Positions 13,516-20,366 of a stretch of 20,366 bases of DNA are shown one piece after another; within the stretch, counting starts at the first letter, position 1; every line of letters begins with the position of its first letter. Source of the DNA: CAJBVG01 sp943371235 (GTDB lineage: Bacteria > Bacteroidota > Bacteroidia > Sphingobacteriales > Sphingobacteriaceae). The notes beneath the pieces were generated by a model. That model made no database searches. It was not told where the DNA came from and saw only the letters and a list, made by a program, of their open reading frames with translations. Where the stretch lies: positions 1 to 20,366 of the forward strand of contig CALRTZ010000052.1 in NCBI GenBank assembly GCA_943371235.1, given 5' to 3'. The translations under genes and the position numbers were made by a program.

Positions 13516-14556
13516 TTATTTTTGTAAGTAGGCCTCGATTAGGCGGGGCAATGCAAAAAAGCTTATTTCGTCATCCTTAATATATAGGTATTTATCGCGA
13601 TTTTGATGCTGAAAACGCGGGTCGGAAATTTCGAAAAATCTTGCAAAAATATCTTGGTGACTTAAAACATGTTTAATTTTTTCGGATATTTTTAATACTT
13701 CCATATTCTCCGACAAGAATTTCGACTCAATGGCCCATTTTAAAACCTCCATTTCCGGTAATTCCTTTTCGGTTTCAAGGAGGGGGAATTCGTACATTTC
13801 TTGCCAAATATCTTTTTCGGTTCTTTTTCTGAGCACAAGAGCCCCTTCATTTTTCAAAATAAAGTAATTAAAAAAACGGGTTCTCCTTTTTATTTTTTTC
13901 TCTTTTATAGGTAATTCTGACACTTTATTATTTGCAAGTGCCCAGCAGCTTGATTGAAACGGACATATGTTACAAATTGGACTTTGAGGTTTGCATTGCA
14001 ATGCTCCAAACTCCATAATTGCTTGGTTAAATACATCAGGATTGTTTTGATCGATTAGTTCAGAAGCAATGGCAATAAATTCTTTTTTAGCTTTTGGCGA
14101 ATTTATGGGAGTGTGTACACCATAATACCTTGCGAGGAAACGAAACACATTCCCGTCGAGCACAGGGCTGGCCTCCTTAAACGCAAAAGATGCAATGGCG
14201 GCAGCAGTGTACTCGCCTACTCCTTTTAGCTTGAGGAGCTCTACATAGCTATTAGGGAAGGATCCATTATATTCGTTGAGCACTTGTTTCGCAGCGAAAT
14301 GTAAATTACGAGCACGACTGTAATAACCCAAGCCCTGCCAAGAGCGCAATACTTCATCTGAAGATGCCATAGCCAAAGCACTCACATCAGGATATTTTAA
14401 AATAAAATGTTCGTAATACGGGCGGCCTTGTTCAACTCGGGTTTGCTGTAAAATAATTTCCGACAACCAAATAAAATAAGGGTTGGTAGTATTTCTCCAA
14501 GGCAAATCTCTTTTATGTTGATGGTACCATGAAATAAGTGTATTACTAATATACAT
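13516..14556 (-). CDS. mutY: Adenine DNA glycosylase MutY
   Basis: The protein has 346 residues. It removes A mispaired with 8-oxoguanine in base-excision repair. Visible marks: catalytic E33 in WLSEIILQQTRV; helix-hairpin-helix LKGVGEYTAAAIASFAF (about 110-126); catalytic D134 in PVLDGNV; and a 4Fe-4S loop with C188-x6-C195-x2-C198-x5-C204. A C-terminal NUDIX-like 8-oxoG recognition domain from about 225 carries the LSHQ motif at 298-301, equivalent to the FSH loop of E. coli MutY. All key residues are intact. It heads the minus-strand unit leading to ssb, gldE and gldD and is divergent from the HU gene. Confidence 0.96.
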   Translation of the reverse strand: MYISNTLISWYHQHKRDLPWRNTTNPYFIWLSEIILQQTRVEQGRPYYEHFILKYPDVSALAMASSDEVLRSWQGLGYYSRARNLHFAAKQVLNEYNGSFPNSYVELLKLKGVGEYTAAAIASFAFKEASPVLDGNVFRFLARYYGVHTPINSPKAKKEFIAIASELIDQNNPDVFNQAIMEFGALQCKPQSPICNICPFQSSCWALANNKVSELPIKEKKIKRRTRFFNYFILKNEGALVLRKRTEKDIWQEMYEFPLLETEKELPEMEVLKWAIESKFLSENMEVLKISEKIKHVLSHQDIFARFFEISDPRFQHQNRDKYLYIKDDEISFFALPRLIEAYLQK

Positions 14557-14705
14557 GCCTCAAATATCTCAAATTTATGATGATTTAGCTTTTAAAATAG
14601 AGCAATAAAGCAAGTATAAGATTTTCAAAGACTTAGTATTTGTCGTTTAAAAATAATAATTGTGTGATTTTTAACATTTTATTTCTGATTATGAATGAAA
14701 AGCCC

Positions 14706-14713
14706 TATAATTG
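14706..14713 (+). promoter_or_regulatory. Candidate -7 element for the HU gene
   Basis: TATAATTG matches TAnnTTTG at 7 of 8 positions, 50 bases before the HU start codon, in the 207-base mutY/HU divergent region. The -33 element is unclear (TTTCTGA at 14682 is a weak candidate). Confidence 0.3.
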
Positions 14714-14763
14714 CATCCCCAAAAAAGAGCAATAAATTGTATAATAAATAAATAATAGAAACA

Positions 14764-15072
14764 ATGACTAAGGCTGAAATTATCGCTGAAATCGCAGCGA
14801 AAACAGGAATTGAGAAAGTAGACGTACAAGAAACAGTGGAGTCTTTCTTCAAAGTAATTAAAGGTTCACTTCAAGAAGGTGAAAATGTGTATGTAAGAGG
14901 TTTTGGTTCTTTCATCGTGAAAAAAAGAGCAAAGAAAACTGCTAGAAACATTTCAAAAAACACAGCCATTATTATCCCTGAGCACTTTGTGCCAAGTTTT
15001 AAACCGGCTAAGACGTTTGTTGAGAAAGTTAAAAATTCAAGCAAAAACAAAGCATTAGTAGAAGTAAAATAA
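14764..15072 (+). CDS. HU/IHF family DNA-binding protein
   Basis: The protein has 102 residues. It has a typical HU start (MTKAEIIAEIAAKTGI), a dimerisation helix VQETVESFFKVIKGSL, the strand motif VYVRGFGSFIVKKR that leads into the DNA-gripping beta-arm, and the closing VPSFKPAKTFVEKVK. A short Lys-rich tail (KNSSKNKALVEVK) makes it about 10 residues longer than the E. coli protein, as is usual in Bacteroidota. HU dimers bend and compact DNA. The membrane TPR gene begins 3 bases after its stop, so HU and TPR are co-transcribed. Several HU paralogues usually exist, so I give no symbol. Confidence 0.95.
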   Translation: MTKAEIIAEIAAKTGIEKVDVQETVESFFKVIKGSLQEGENVYVRGFGSFIVKKRAKKTARNISKNTAIIIPEHFVPSFKPAKTFVEKVKNSSKNKALVEVK

Positions 15073-15075
15073 TTT

Positions 15076-15921
15076 ATGCGCTCCCTAAGTAAGTTACAAT
15101 GGACCTTAATATTCTCGGCAATAGTACTCGTAGTAGTATTGTATAACCTTGATATTATTGCTCCAAATACGAGCAAAGGTGGCCAAGCAGAAACTCAGAA
15201 TGCTGAAACTGCAAGTACATTAAACTTCGAGGAGTTAAAGAGTACTGCTTTAAAAAGTGTTCCAGAGGAAGTGAAGAACAACATCACTTCATTAGAACAA
15301 AAATTAAAAGAAGCATCGGCTGATCAGGAAAAAGAAAGCCGTTTAGCATTAGCCGATGCTTATTTTGCATACAAACAATTTGCAGTAGCTGGTTTCTACT
15401 TTTTAGAACAAAGTGAAAAAGAAGCTAACAATGCAGATTTGTATGTAAAAGCTGGAGATGCATTTAGAGATGCATACAGAAATAGTTCGGATAGCAACTT
15501 AACTCCTTTGTTAATGGAGAAAGCTAGAACGAGTTACGAAAAGGCAATGAAAATTGCGCCAGCGAACTTAGATGCTAAAACAGGTGTGGCAACATGCTTC
15601 GTAGAAGGTTCTGAGAATCCAATGCAGGGAATAACTTTATTACGTGAAGTAGTACAGGCAGACCCTGAAAATGTGAATGCGAATTTGAACCTTGGTTTAT
15701 TTTCAATGAAATCCGGACAATTTGATAAAGCTATTAGCAGATTTGAAACGGTTATAAAGAAAAAGCCAAGTGCCGAAAATTATGCTTTACTTGCAGAAGC
15801 TTTTGAACAAAGCGGCGACAAGAAGAGTGCGATTACCGCATTGACAAAAGCAAAAGAGTATGTTATTGATCCTCAGATTGTAAATGGGATTGATGATTAT
15901 ATAAAAACATTAGAAAAATAA
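15076..15921 (+). CDS. Membrane-anchored tetratricopeptide-repeat protein
   Basis: The protein has 281 residues. One N-terminal hydrophobic helix (about 8-27, LQWTLIFSAIVLVVVLYNL) has no cleavage site and is likely a signal anchor. A linker of about 60 residues follows, then a TPR solenoid from about 94 to the end. TPR-like helices are seen in ADAYFAYKQFAVAGFYFLEQSEKEA, in MLMEKARTSYEKAMKIAP-type, and in NLNLGLFSMKSGQFDKAISRFETVIKKKP segments. It is probably a scaffold on the periplasmic face of the inner membrane; the partner is unknown. It lies between HU and a small basic ORF plus RNase E/G, a neighbourhood I remember from other Bacteroidota genomes. Confidence 0.88.
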   Translation: MRSLSKLQWTLIFSAIVLVVVLYNLDIIAPNTSKGGQAETQNAETASTLNFEELKSTALKSVPEEVKNNITSLEQKLKEASADQEKESRLALADAYFAYKQFAVAGFYFLEQSEKEANNADLYVKAGDAFRDAYRNSSDSNLTPLLMEKARTSYEKAMKIAPANLDAKTGVATCFVEGSENPMQGITLLREVVQADPENVNANLNLGLFSMKSGQFDKAISRFETVIKKKPSAENYALLAEAFEQSGDKKSAITALTKAKEYVIDPQIVNGIDDYIKTLEK

Positions 15922-15946
15922 TTGTATCACTTTAAACATTGAACTT

Positions 15947-16036
15947 ATGCCAAGCGGTAAGAAAAGAAAAAGACATAAGATGGCTACTCACAAACGTAAA
16001 AAGCGTTTGAGAAAAAACAGACATAAAAAGAAATAA
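15947..16036 (+). CDS. 29-residue Lys/Arg/His-rich protein, candidate bS22/mS38-like ribosomal protein
   Basis: The ORF starts at ATG 15947 and ends at TAA 16034-16036. Of 29 residues, 21 are Lys, Arg or His. It begins MPSGKKRKRHKM, continues with a THKRKK-RLRKNRH pattern and ends in three Lys. The layout (basic run, Lys-Met, His-Lys-x-Arg-Lys, Leu-Arg-Lys-x-Arg) resembles the COX24/AURKAIP1 C-terminal domain of mitochondrial mS38 and the actinobacterial ribosomal protein bS22. This is a resemblance by eye only. The ORF follows the TPR gene by 25 bases and precedes the RNase E/G leader. I recall near-identical short ORFs before RNase E/G in other Bacteroidota, which argues that it is a real gene. 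Alternatives are another small ribosome- or RNA-binding peptide. Confidence 0.75.
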   Translation: MPSGKKRKRHKMATHKRKKRLRKNRHKKK

Positions 16037-16065
16037 GCTTTAAACAAAGCTGTACAATCTTTTAT

Positions 16066-16096
16066 CATGCACGAGCGCTTAGCGTTTTCGTGCATG
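16066..16096 (+). promoter_or_regulatory. Stable hairpin in the RNase E/G leader (attenuator or terminator)
   Basis: A 9-bp stem CATGCACGA/TCGTGCATG (16066-16074 with 16088-16096) encloses an inner CGC-TTA-GCG hairpin (16076-16084). No continuous T-run follows (GACTTATTTATTTTC), so termination would be weak. It lies in the 141-base gap before the TTG start of RNase E/G and could be the end of the upstream transcript or a 5'-leader control element. Confidence 0.5.
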
Positions 16097-16177
16097 ACTT
16101 ATTTATTTTCATTCATAGAAAATAGCTGTTCATTTTTCTGTATGGCAGGGTGATTTGTGTGAAAAAAGAAATTTAAA

Positions 16178-17731
16178 TTGAACAAAGAACTTGTTATTAA
16201 TGCCACGCCTACTGGTGTAGTGCTAGCATTGATGCAGGACAAGCAATTGATTGAATTACACCACGAAAAAGTAAATAACAACTTTTCTGTGGGCGATATT
16301 TATCTTGGGCGTATTAAAAAAATAATGCCCGGCTTGAACGCTGCATTTGTAGATGTAGGATATGAAAAAGATGCATTTCTACATTACCTCGACCTTGGTT
16401 CGCAGGTACAATCCCTTTTGAAGTATGCCAAACGCGTACGTACTGCTCCTAAAAACGAAGTAATTAAATTAGAAAACTTCAAACTAGAGCAAGACATTAA
16501 CAAGAGCGGAAAAATTTCTGAGGTGCTCGGAAAAAATTTAATCATCCCAGTTCAAATTGCTAAAGAACCTATATCTTCTAAAGGACCAAGATTAAGTTCG
16601 GAGATATCAATGGCAGGCCGTTATGTGGTATTAGTACCATTCTCAGATGCTATATCTGTATCAAAAAAAATAAAAACAGCCGCTGAACGAAACAGGTTAA
16701 AGAAAATAATCGAGAGCGTAAAGCCAAAGAATTTCGGAGTAATTATACGTACCGTTTCTGAAGGCAAAGGTGTTGCCGAATTGCATAATGACCTTAATGA
16801 GCTAGTAGCTCGTTGGGAAAGTTTTAGTGCAAAGCTAGTGACTACCGAGCCCGGTAAACGTATACTTGGAGAGATGGATAAAACCGCAACAGTATTAAGA
16901 GATATGCTAAATGCATCTTTCAATAATATACATGTTGATAGCCCTGAGATTTACGAAGACATTAAACAATACATTCATCAAATTGCCCCTGAACAAGAGA
17001 AAATTGTAAAACTTTACAAAGGCAGAGAACAAATTTTCGAGCACTTTGGAGTAGAGCGTCAGATAAAAGGCTTATTCGGAAAAACAGTAAACATACACGG
17101 TGGAGCTTATTTAATTATTGAGCATACCGAAGCATTACATGTGATAGATGTTAACTCTGGAAACAGAAGCTCTACAGAAATTAACCAAGAAGAAAATGCA
17201 TTGCAAGTAAACATGGAGGCAGCAAGAGAAATTGCGCGCCAATTACGTTTACGCGACATGGGTGGCATTATTGTGATTGATTTTATTGATATGCACAAAG
17301 CATCGAACAAGAAAATTTTGTTCGATCATTTAAAAGAAGTAATGCTCGAAGACCGAGCAAAACATACCATTTTACCACCAAGCAGATTTGGCTTAGTTCA
17401 AATTACTCGTCAACGTGTTCGCCCTGAAATGAACATCGTTACTGTAGAAAAATGCCCAAGTTGTGGAGGAACCGGTGAAATTCGTGCAAGTATTATTTTA
17501 TTAGACGACATCGAAAATAATTTAAACTATGTGTTAAATGAGCAAAATGAAAAAGGAATTACCTTAACGGTACACCCTTTTATTGAAGCTTATTTGAAAA
17601 AAGGATTTATCTCTCAACAATTGAAATGGTATTTCAAATACAAAAAATGGATCAGTGTAAAAGCAGATAATAACTATCAGTATTTACAATACAAACTTTT
17701 CAATTCTAAGTTGGAAGAGATCGTACTTTAA
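16178..17731 (+). CDS. rng: Ribonuclease E/G family endoribonuclease
   Basis: The protein has 517 residues, the length of RNase G, without the long degradosome scaffold of E. coli RNase E. Domain order: N-terminal RNase H-like start (NKELVINATPTG); S1 RNA-binding domain about 36-120 (VGDIYLGRIKKIMPGLNAAF and VGYEKDAFLH); 5'-sensor region; DNase I-like catalytic domain with metal-binding D324 (HVIDVNSG) and D368 (IIVIDFIDM); and the zinc-link C426-P-S-C429-G-G. It makes single-strand cuts in rRNA precursors and mRNA. The only in-frame start consistent with the family is TTG at 16178, because a TGA stop lies 18 bases upstream and no ATG or GTG lies between. The long leader with a hairpin would suit autoregulation, which is known for E. 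coli RNase E. Confidence 0.94.
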   Translation: MNKELVINATPTGVVLALMQDKQLIELHHEKVNNNFSVGDIYLGRIKKIMPGLNAAFVDVGYEKDAFLHYLDLGSQVQSLLKYAKRVRTAPKNEVIKLENFKLEQDINKSGKISEVLGKNLIIPVQIAKEPISSKGPRLSSEISMAGRYVVLVPFSDAISVSKKIKTAAERNRLKKIIESVKPKNFGVIIRTVSEGKGVAELHNDLNELVARWESFSAKLVTTEPGKRILGEMDKTATVLRDMLNASFNNIHVDSPEIYEDIKQYIHQIAPEQEKIVKLYKGREQIFEHFGVERQIKGLFGKTVNIHGGAYLIIEHTEALHVIDVNSGNRSSTEINQEENALQVNMEAAREIARQLRLRDMGGIIVIDFIDMHKASNKKILFDHLKEVMLEDRAKHTILPPSRFGLVQITRQRVRPEMNIVTVEKCPSCGGTGEIRASIILLDDIENNLNYVLNEQNEKGITLTVHPFIEAYLKKGFISQQLKWYFKYKKWISVKADNNYQYLQYKLFNSKLEEIVL

Positions 17732-17768
17732 TTAGCTAATTAGCTAATTGACTAATTAGCTAATTATA
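17729..17768. repeat. Octamer tandem array (TAATTAGC words)
   Basis: Five octamers run in register: TAATTAGC three times, one TAATTGAC and a final TAATTATA. The first begins with the TAA stop codon of the RNase E/G gene. Because TAATTAGC overlaps its own complement (GCTAATTA), the array is self-complementary and can fold on itself. It fills most of the 50-base gap to the peptidase gene. Confidence 0.85.
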
Positions 17769-17781
17769 TCTATATTGAGTT

Positions 17782-19131
17782 ATGAAAAAACTGTTATACT
17801 TTCTATTGCTTCCGGCATTGGGCTATAGTCAAGCAAACGACTCTAGCACCATCAGTAATATTTACAAAACTGCTTTAACAAAAAGTGATTGTTATGAAAC
17901 CTTGCGTTACTTATGCAAGAGCATTGGTCCGCGATTAAGTGGTTCGGAGAATGCGGAGAAATCTGTAAAATACATGGAGGAGAAAATGAAATCGTATGGT
18001 TTCGATCGAGTGTATTTGCAGGAAGTAAAAGTTCCAGTTTGGCGCAGATTAGACGAAGCGAAAGCGGAAATTTCTACCACTAAACAAGTCGTAAATATTT
18101 GTGCACTGGGTGGCTCCGTTGCAACATCAGCAAAAGGAATAAAAGCGGAAGTTATAGAAGTACAAAACTTTGATGAATTAGATAAGCTAGGAGAAGCAAA
18201 CATAAAAGGCAAAATTGTTTTCTACAATCGCCCAATGGAAGCTACGCATATAGAAACATTTCATGCTTACGGCGGCGCAGTAAATCAACGAGGCAGTGGT
18301 GCGGCAAAGGCTGCAAAATATGGAGCAGTAGCATGCATTGTTCGTTCCATGAATTTAAGAATCGACGAGTTTCCACATACTGGAGCAATGCGTTACGATC
18401 ATAACTTTCCAAGAATTCCTGCTGCAGCAATTTCTACCAAAGATGCAGAGTTGTTAAGTGCGAGTATAAAAAAACAAAGCACAACATTTTTCATGAAATT
18501 TAATTGTGATACACTGCCTGATAAAATTTCTTACAATGTTATTGGTGAAATAAAAGGAAGTGTGTACCCAGAAAAAATTATTACGGTTGGAGGACATTTA
18601 GATTCCTGGGATTTAGGAGAAGGCGCGCACGATGATGGTGCAGGCTGTGTGCAATCGTTAGAAGTATTACACTTATTTAAATTAAATGGCATCCGCCCTA
18701 AGCATACTATTAGAGCAGTAATGTTTATGAATGAAGAAAACGGTTTGCGTGGTGGTTACAAATATGCCGAAGAAGCGAAACGTTTGAAAGAACAACACCT
18801 TGCAGCCATTGAAACAGATGTCGGTGGATTTACACCAAGAGGATTTAGTATTGATGCACCCGCTAATGTGATTTCAAAAATAAAGTCATGGGAATATTTG
18901 TTAAAGCCCTACGGATTGCATGAAATTGCAAAGGGTGGCAGTGGTGCAGACATTGGACCATTAAAAGCACCAGGCATTTCATTAATAGGATATCGTCCGG
19001 ATTCGCAACGATATTTTGATGTGCATCATGCAAAAACAGATGTTTTTGAAGCAGTGAATAAAAGAGAATTAGAATTAGGTGCTGCATCTATCGCGGCTTT
19101 AGTATATTTGATTGATCATTACGGATTATAA
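17782..19131 (+). CDS. Secreted M28 family zinc peptidase, carboxypeptidase Q-like
   Basis: The protein has 449 residues with a short signal peptide (MKKLLYFLLLPALGYSQ), so it is periplasmic or secreted; there is no T9SS domain. A protease-associated insert covers about 115-240. The catalytic domain carries the M28 metal set: H272 in GGHLDSWDLG, bridging D284 in AHDDGAGC, catalytic E318 and metal E319 in MNEENG, D346 in ETDVGG, and His at 415/416 in DVHHAKTD. The HLDSWD and HHAKTD contexts are those of the plasma glutamate carboxypeptidase/CPQ branch, which trims dipeptides or N-terminal residues. The M20 hydrolase begins 10 bases after its stop, forming a likely peptide-degradation pair. Confidence 0.9.
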   Translation: MKKLLYFLLLPALGYSQANDSSTISNIYKTALTKSDCYETLRYLCKSIGPRLSGSENAEKSVKYMEEKMKSYGFDRVYLQEVKVPVWRRLDEAKAEISTTKQVVNICALGGSVATSAKGIKAEVIEVQNFDELDKLGEANIKGKIVFYNRPMEATHIETFHAYGGAVNQRGSGAAKAAKYGAVACIVRSMNLRIDEFPHTGAMRYDHNFPRIPAAAISTKDAELLSASIKKQSTTFFMKFNCDTLPDKISYNVIGEIKGSVYPEKIITVGGHLDSWDLGEGAHDDGAGCVQSLEVLHLFKLNGIRPKHTIRAVMFMNEENGLRGGYKYAEEAKRLKEQHLAAIETDVGGFTPRGFSIDAPANVISKIKSWEYLLKPYGLHEIAKGGSGADIGPLKAPGISLIGYRPDSQRYFDVHHAKTDVFEAVNKRELELGAASIAALVYLIDHYGL

Positions 19132-19141
19132 TTATTCTATT

Positions 19142-20323
19142 ATGTTAGAAAAAATTAAAATGCTTTCTGAAAAATATTTCTCGGAAACTCAAGCATATCG
19201 TCATCATATACATTCAAATCCTGAATTGTCATTTCAAGAATTTGAAACATCAGCATATATTCAAGCTCAATTAAAAGCAATGGATATTCCGTTTGAAGTG
19301 AAAGCTGAAACCGGTATTGTTGCACACGTGCTTGGAAAAAATCCTTCGAGAAAAGTAGTAGCCTTACGTGCAGATATAGATGCATTACCTATTCAAGAAA
19401 CGAACGAAGTTTCATACAAATCTAAAAACGCTGGCATAATGCATGCCTGTGGACACGATGTGCATACATCCTCTTTATTAACCGCAGTTAAAATTCTGAG
19501 CGATACAAAAGAAGAATGGGAAGGAAGTGTTAAAGCAATTTTTCAGCCAGCAGAAGAAAAATTACCAGGCGGTGCGAGCATCATGATAAAAGAAGGAGCA
19601 CTCGAAAACCCAAAAGCAGAATCAATTATTGGTCAACATGTAATGCCACTTATAGATTCAGGAAAAGTAGGTTTTCGATCTGGAAAATACATGGCGAGCA
19701 CAGATGAGTTATACATTAAAGTAATAGGCAAAGGAGGGCATGGAGCAATGCCACAGTTTAACATTGATCCGGTACTAATTGCTTCACACATGATTGTTGC
19801 TTTACAACAAGTCGTAAGCAGAAACGCCGATCCAAAAACTCCATCCGTATTATCTTTTGGAAAAGTAATTGCAAACGGTGCAACGAATGTAATTCCAAAC
19901 GAAGTATACATAGAAGGAACCTTCCGCACACTCGACGAGGCTTGGCGTGCAAAAGCTCATGAACACATTAAAACCATTGCTACTGGATTGGTGGAAAGCA
20001 TGGGTGGAAAATTAGAATTAGAAATTAGAAAAGGGTATCCCTTTTTAGTTAACGATGAAAAAGTAACCACAAATGCTAGAAACGCAGCAGAAATGTATTT
20101 AGGAAAAGAGAATGTGTTAGACCTCGATATTTGGATGGCTGCAGAAGATTTCGCATACTATTCGCAAATTATGCCAGCAAGTTTTTACAGACTTGGCACT
20201 GGTAATAAAGCAAAAGGAATAACTGCATCGGTACATACTCCTAATTTCAACATCGACGAAGAATCGTTGAAAATTGCCCCAGGTTTAATGGCTTGGATTG
20301 CGATTAAAGAGCTGGGGAATTAG
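19142..20323 (+). CDS. M20D family amidohydrolase (HipO/IAA-amino acid hydrolase type)
   Basis: The ATG at 19142 is chosen over an in-frame TTG at 19112 that would overlap the M28 gene; the protein has 393 residues. There is no signal peptide, so it is cytoplasmic. The M20D metal ligands are visible: C103 and H105 in MHACGHDVHT, E138-E139 in QPAEEK, H166 in GQHVMP, and H365 in VHTPNF. The AAEDFAYY block near 340 is typical. A lid/dimerisation domain is inserted around 180-290 (IKVIGKGGHGAMPQ). Relatives hydrolyse N-acyl amino acids (hippurate, N-acetyl or indoleacetyl conjugates) or diaminopimelate derivatives, and the substrate cannot be fixed here. With the M28 enzyme upstream it may complete breakdown of peptides or acyl-amino acids. 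Confidence 0.92.
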   Translation: MLEKIKMLSEKYFSETQAYRHHIHSNPELSFQEFETSAYIQAQLKAMDIPFEVKAETGIVAHVLGKNPSRKVVALRADIDALPIQETNEVSYKSKNAGIMHACGHDVHTSSLLTAVKILSDTKEEWEGSVKAIFQPAEEKLPGGASIMIKEGALENPKAESIIGQHVMPLIDSGKVGFRSGKYMASTDELYIKVIGKGGHGAMPQFNIDPVLIASHMIVALQQVVSRNADPKTPSVLSFGKVIANGATNVIPNEVYIEGTFRTLDEAWRAKAHEHIKTIATGLVESMGGKLELEIRKGYPFLVNDEKVTTNARNAAEMYLGKENVLDLDIWMAAEDFAYYSQIMPASFYRLGTGNKAKGITASVHTPNFNIDEESLKIAPGLMAWIAIKELGN

Positions 20324-20366
20324 GGTAGAAAAAATATTTTTTGGGGACTGATTTTGGTGGCACGAC
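20324..20366 (+). other. Start of the next intergenic region
   Basis: It contains a short A6-T6 palindrome (AAAAAATATTTTTT at 20329-20342) after the amidohydrolase stop. The final TGGCACGAC resembles the flank TAGCCACGAC of repeat copy C. No gene is visible. Confidence 0.35.

Noticed and set aside
16099..16281. Minus-strand ORF across the RNase E/G start
   Set aside because: It is antisense to a well-supported gene and its leader and has no domain signal.
19112..19141. TTG start of the M20 hydrolase inside the M28 gene
   Set aside because: The ATG at 19142 lies 10 bases after the M28 stop and gives the usual family N-terminus.

Overview
The window looks like a chromosomal segment of an AT-rich Bacteroidota bacterium (Flavobacteriales, Chitinophagales or a close relative). 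Three proteins end in type IX secretion (T9SS) sorting domains. The gliding-motility pair gldE-gldD follows ssb and mutY. Start codons are preceded by A-rich tracts rather than Shine-Dalgarno sequences, and one good match to the Bacteroidota -7 promoter element TAnnTTTG is visible. Gene content is mostly chromosomal core, with no phage, plasmid or transposase gene.

Layout. 1-892: 3' part of a secreted Asp-box/T9SS protein. 918-1754 (minus): GNAT acetyltransferase and single-domain rhodanese. 1755-2292: a 538-base gene-free stretch packed with repeats and a 22-bp perfect hairpin. 2293-4924: an APC amino-acid permease followed by a class-C beta-lactamase-fold lipoprotein. 5027-5719 (minus): a small T9SS cargo. 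5855-11039: a redox-flavoured secreted/envelope block, made of a T9SS-sorted Omp28-type protein, a terminator, then an operon of TlpA-like thioredoxin, DUF6029-like outer-membrane barrel and Omp28-type lipoprotein. 11126-14556 (minus): mutY-ssb-gldE-gldD. 14764-17731: HU protein, membrane-anchored TPR protein, a 29-residue very basic ORF, and RNase E/G. 17782-20323: an M28 metallopeptidase and an M20 amidohydrolase.

Two things stand out. First, at least four intergenic spacers are filled by arrays with an exact 8-base period, each built from a different octamer word and each arranged as an inverted repeat or self-complementary run. In several the first octamer begins with the stop codon of the neighbouring gene. 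I know of no described family with this design. Second, the 29-codon ORF at 15947-16036, easily missed by gene callers, encodes a Lys/Arg/His-rich peptide resembling the bS22/mS38 (AURKAIP1/COX24) type of small ribosomal protein.

The genes at 5855-11039 suggest a CxxC-based disulfide relay across periplasm, outer membrane and cell surface. The only two cysteines of the mature barrel form a C-x4-C pair at its C-terminus.
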